Shown here: one piece after another, positions 61,080 through 64,000 of the stretch
Position numbering within the stretch: the first letter of the stretch is position 1
How the letters are laid out: each line of letters begins with the position of its first letter
From: Chondrilla cf. caribensis
Taxonomy: Eukaryota; Porifera; Demospongiae; Chondrillida; Chondrillidae
Reading direction: 5' to 3'
Assembly: GCA_964020155.1 (NCBI GenBank)
Contig: OZ026568.1
Span: 2,091,320-2,155,319 of the forward strand
DNA: 64,000 nucleotides
Translations under genes and position numbers: made by a program
Notes under the pieces: model-generated
Told to the model about the DNA's origin: nothing
Database searches by the model: none
The model's input: the letters and a program-made list of their open reading frames with translations, nothing else

Positions 61080-62162
61080 TACAATATTTTTGAAAGACTG
61101 ATTGATGGGTGCATTGCATGCCAAGCAAATGGAATTGACAACTGTCCGGATCCCCTTAATTTCAGATGTCTCTGTTGCCACCAGATCACTGGCATGCTGT
61201 CCACATGGACTTTTGTGGTCCTTTCCCAACAGGAGAGTACTTAGTTGTGGTCACTGGTGCATACTCAAGATTTACCGAAGTAGAAATAGTCTGTTCAACT
61301 TTAGCAAGTTTCATCATTCCAAAGCTAGACAGAATTTTCTTATATAGCTCATAGTATTCCACATGTAATAAGAAGTGCATGACAACAGACCCCCATTCAC
61401 CAGTGAAGAACTTAAAGTGTATAATATGATTGAGAATGGAATTGATTATCGCAGAATAACACCACTGTGGCCACAAGGAAACTCGGAAGCAGAGAGTTTT
61501 ATGAAACCTCTGACCAAAGCAATACGTTTAGCCCATGTAGAAGGTAGACCATGGATAAAACATCGATCTATACAAATTCCTCCTCAAGTACAGGACGACT
61601 CTGCACAGCACAGCTGAATTTGCACCAATTACTTTACAATTGAATTACTTTTCAATTGAAAAGTTCAGAATAAACTTCCGCAGTTTACAATCATCAAACA
61701 GTCTCACGATTCAGAAAAAGTCAAAGAAAACAACAACAGAGGTAAATTGAGGATGAAGATCTATGTGGAAGAACGAGCAAAAGCGAAAAAAAAACCACAT
61801 TTAATGATTAAGATTGGTGATGTAGTCCTTGCTCGACAGCAAAAACATAACAAGCTTTCCACATGTTTTAATCCCTTGCCTTTTTTGGTATAGTAGTTAC
61901 TAAAGGAACAATGATTACAGCCTGTAGGAATGGAAAATACATCACATGTAACGTCTCACAATATAAGATAGTAGACCCAGCACTTCGAAGAGAGGATTCA
62001 AACAAGGAAAAAGAGGACAATGAAGATCTCACATTGAGTTCTGAACAGGAAACAGCAGTTGATCCTCAAGATGCAGTTCCAAGATCTGGAGTAGCTTTCA
62101 GTCCTCAAAATACATGCACGCGACCGAAGAAAGGTCCATCATTTTGGACAAAACATCTATGA
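61080..62162 (+). pseudogene. Gypsy-type LTR retrotransposon integrase region, broken
   Basis: The pieces in order are C-I-A-C-Q (second half of the zinc-binding H2C2 finger, 61114), H-M-D-F-C-G-P-F-P with the first catalytic Asp (about 61200), D-N-R-P-P-F with the second Asp (about 61380), and P-L-W-P-Q-G-N-S-E-A-E-S-F-M-K-P with the catalytic Glu (about 61470). A C-terminal basic segment with a chromodomain-like tail then runs to 62162. Frameshifts and stops occur near 61180, 61345 and after 61615. No LTR is recognised in the window, nor RT or protease upstream. It is a truncated, inactive relic. Confidence 0.75.
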
Positions 62163-62545
62163 ATGATAGTAATTACTTCTTTGTGCTTGATTTATTTACC
62201 CATCTTCATTCTGAGTGAGAGAGAGAGATGTAATGTTGTGTGTAGACTTTCACTGTATGTGATTGCATTAGCTTTATTCAGTGATCAATTATAAACAGAT
62301 ACATCATATGGTTACTATTTTTAGAAGTTACAATAATAATGATTAGGCCATGTGCTTGTGAGTATAGAGATAGTTCTTTTGCATCGAATAGTATCTCGTC
62401 GAATATATGGTTGATAAACACTACACATATGTACTGGATGTACTCACACCAGTCCATCACCACCGAATAAACAATGTAGAGAGGCCTCAAAGTATGTAGA
62501 AAAAGACATTGTATTGATTGTACAATAATCATTTTATTCTACAGG

Positions 62546-63213
62546 TCCTGACCCTTTACCTCATGACTGTAGAGAGGCATATCTGAATAGGTGTGGGAAA
62601 GATGGAGTCTACACTATTGGCCCTGGATATGGAAAACAGTTTGGTGTCTTCTGTGATATGAAGAATGGAGGGTGGACTGTCGTCCAGAGAAGAAGAGACG
62701 GATCTGAGAATTTCTACAGAGGATGGGCAGCCTATGTCGCAAACATAGGAAACTCAAGAGAGGGTTCTCGCTTGGACTGGACCATAATACACTGTTTGAC
62801 CTTAGCAGCACCGAGAACAGAACTAAGAGTGGATTTAGCAGATTTCTTTGGGAACTACAGACATACTCACTATGATTTCTTCAATGTCAATGGTCCTAAT
62901 ACTAACTACATATTAGATGTAGGATACCACAACTGGACCAGTACTGTCCAGGATAGGTTAATAGTATGCAGTTTACCATTAAAGATAGAGACAATGATCA
63001 GAATAGTGGGAACTGTTCTAGTAGCTCATTGCGAGGAGGATGGTGGTACAAGAGCTGCTAATAATCCAACCTAAATGGACGATATCGCTATGGGACAAGC
63101 TGGGGTTCAACTGTCTGGTATCCTCTAGCTCATGGAAAACAGAATGCTATGAAGTTCACTGAAATGAACCTACGACCTCGTGACTATAACACAAGAGCAA
63201 CAATCCCAGTATG
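62546..63213 (+). pseudogene. Fibrinogen C-terminal (FReD) domain, exon with disabling changes
   Basis: A splice acceptor (TTCTACAG) precedes 62546. The frame gives D-C-R-E-A, G-V-Y-T-I-G-P, F-G-V-F-C-D-M, G-G-W-T-V-V-Q-R-R-R-D-G, then the middle of the domain. A frameshift near 62960 moves to D-R-D-N-D-Q-N (calcium-site motif) and G-G-W-W-Y-K-S-C. Two adjacent stops (TAA TAA, about 63053-63058) follow, then N-L-N-G-R-Y, W-Y-P-L and the terminal M-N-L-R-P-R. In animals FReDs are secreted or membrane lectin-like recognition domains, often multi-copy. No 5' exons were located. Assembly error is an alternative to a true pseudogene. Confidence 0.8.
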
Positions 63214-63630
63214 AAGATTTACAATAAAAACATTAAATGATACCAAGTGTTGATGTAGTAATATTATATGCACTGTGAACATATTGTACTATTAACATTA
63301 TTATAGTATACCAACTGTTAAGTGTGTAATTTTCTTATATGAATGGTGTGTGTACCCTTCATGAGTTTGCATTTGCATGTGGATAGGTAGAAGAAAATGA
63401 ATAGAATTAAAACTGAAAAGGAAATATCCAGTCCAATGTCCAAATGACTCAGATTAGTGTGAGGAAATATATACACATACACATCTTCCTGGAGGGGTAC
63501 ACATGTCATGGTGACCAAATGCAGTGAGACGATTTTAAAATCTGGTTACCATAGCCTCTCCAGTGTCAAAATAGTACATGTTAATACAGGCAAATGTGTG
63601 TTTGTCAGCCACTCACACACTCACAATAGT
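63214..63630. other. Non-coding region before the terminal microsatellite
   Basis: No coding signal seen. AT-rich sequence with an AATAAA at 63223, just after the FReD end. Confidence 0.4.

Positions 63631-64000
<370 letters not shown>

Overview
The window is a piece of an intron-rich animal nuclear genome. It carries multi-exon metazoan genes with GT-AG introns (mostly about 80-1000 bp), no operons, and many decayed transposable elements, foldback repeats and AC microsatellites. Gene content (a dysferlin/myoferlin-type ferlin, TACC, ENPP, CRAMP1, a fibrinogen-related domain) is animal. Short introns, a DIRS-like gag remnant and a lineage-expanded unknown protein make a sponge (Porifera, probably a demosponge) my best guess. 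That guess is inference.

Layout, left to right. (1) 456-4549, plus strand: the 3' part of an ENPP-family gene cut by the left edge. (2) 5147-26553, minus strand: an apparently complete ferlin gene, about 47 exons, N-terminal C2A at 26553 and the C-terminal membrane anchor at about 5322-5494. One of its introns holds a 3.8-kb element (13291-17098) that encodes a reverse transcriptase plus restriction-like endonuclease, yet is bounded by short terminal inverted repeats. (3) 27643-29516, minus: a five-exon gene of 395 codons for an unknown, probably lineage-expanded protein. (4) 30121-39235, minus: an unrecognised helical-repeat (PPR-like) protein gene whose largest intron contains a DIRS-like gag remnant. 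(5) 39487-49020, plus: a TACC-family centrosomal coiled-coil gene. It starts 251 bp from gene 4 in head-to-head orientation, and one intron holds an internally deleted copy (46935-47650) of the 3.8-kb element plus foldback repeats. (6) 51935-54472, minus: SNRNP27, complete. (7) about 55083-60762, plus: CRAMP1 (Cramped), head-to-head with SNRNP27. (8) 61080-62162, plus: a broken Gypsy-type integrase region. (9) 62546-63213, plus: a fibrinogen C-terminal domain with a frameshift and two stops. (10) AC repeats to the right edge.

The host genes have unrelated housekeeping, membrane and chromatin roles. They share promoters in two head-to-head pairs but form no pathway. The most unusual item is the TIR-bounded RT/endonuclease element and its deletion derivative. 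Other notable items are foldback elements that share one apical core but have different arms, and the strong enrichment of TACGTA-type palindromic words in introns.
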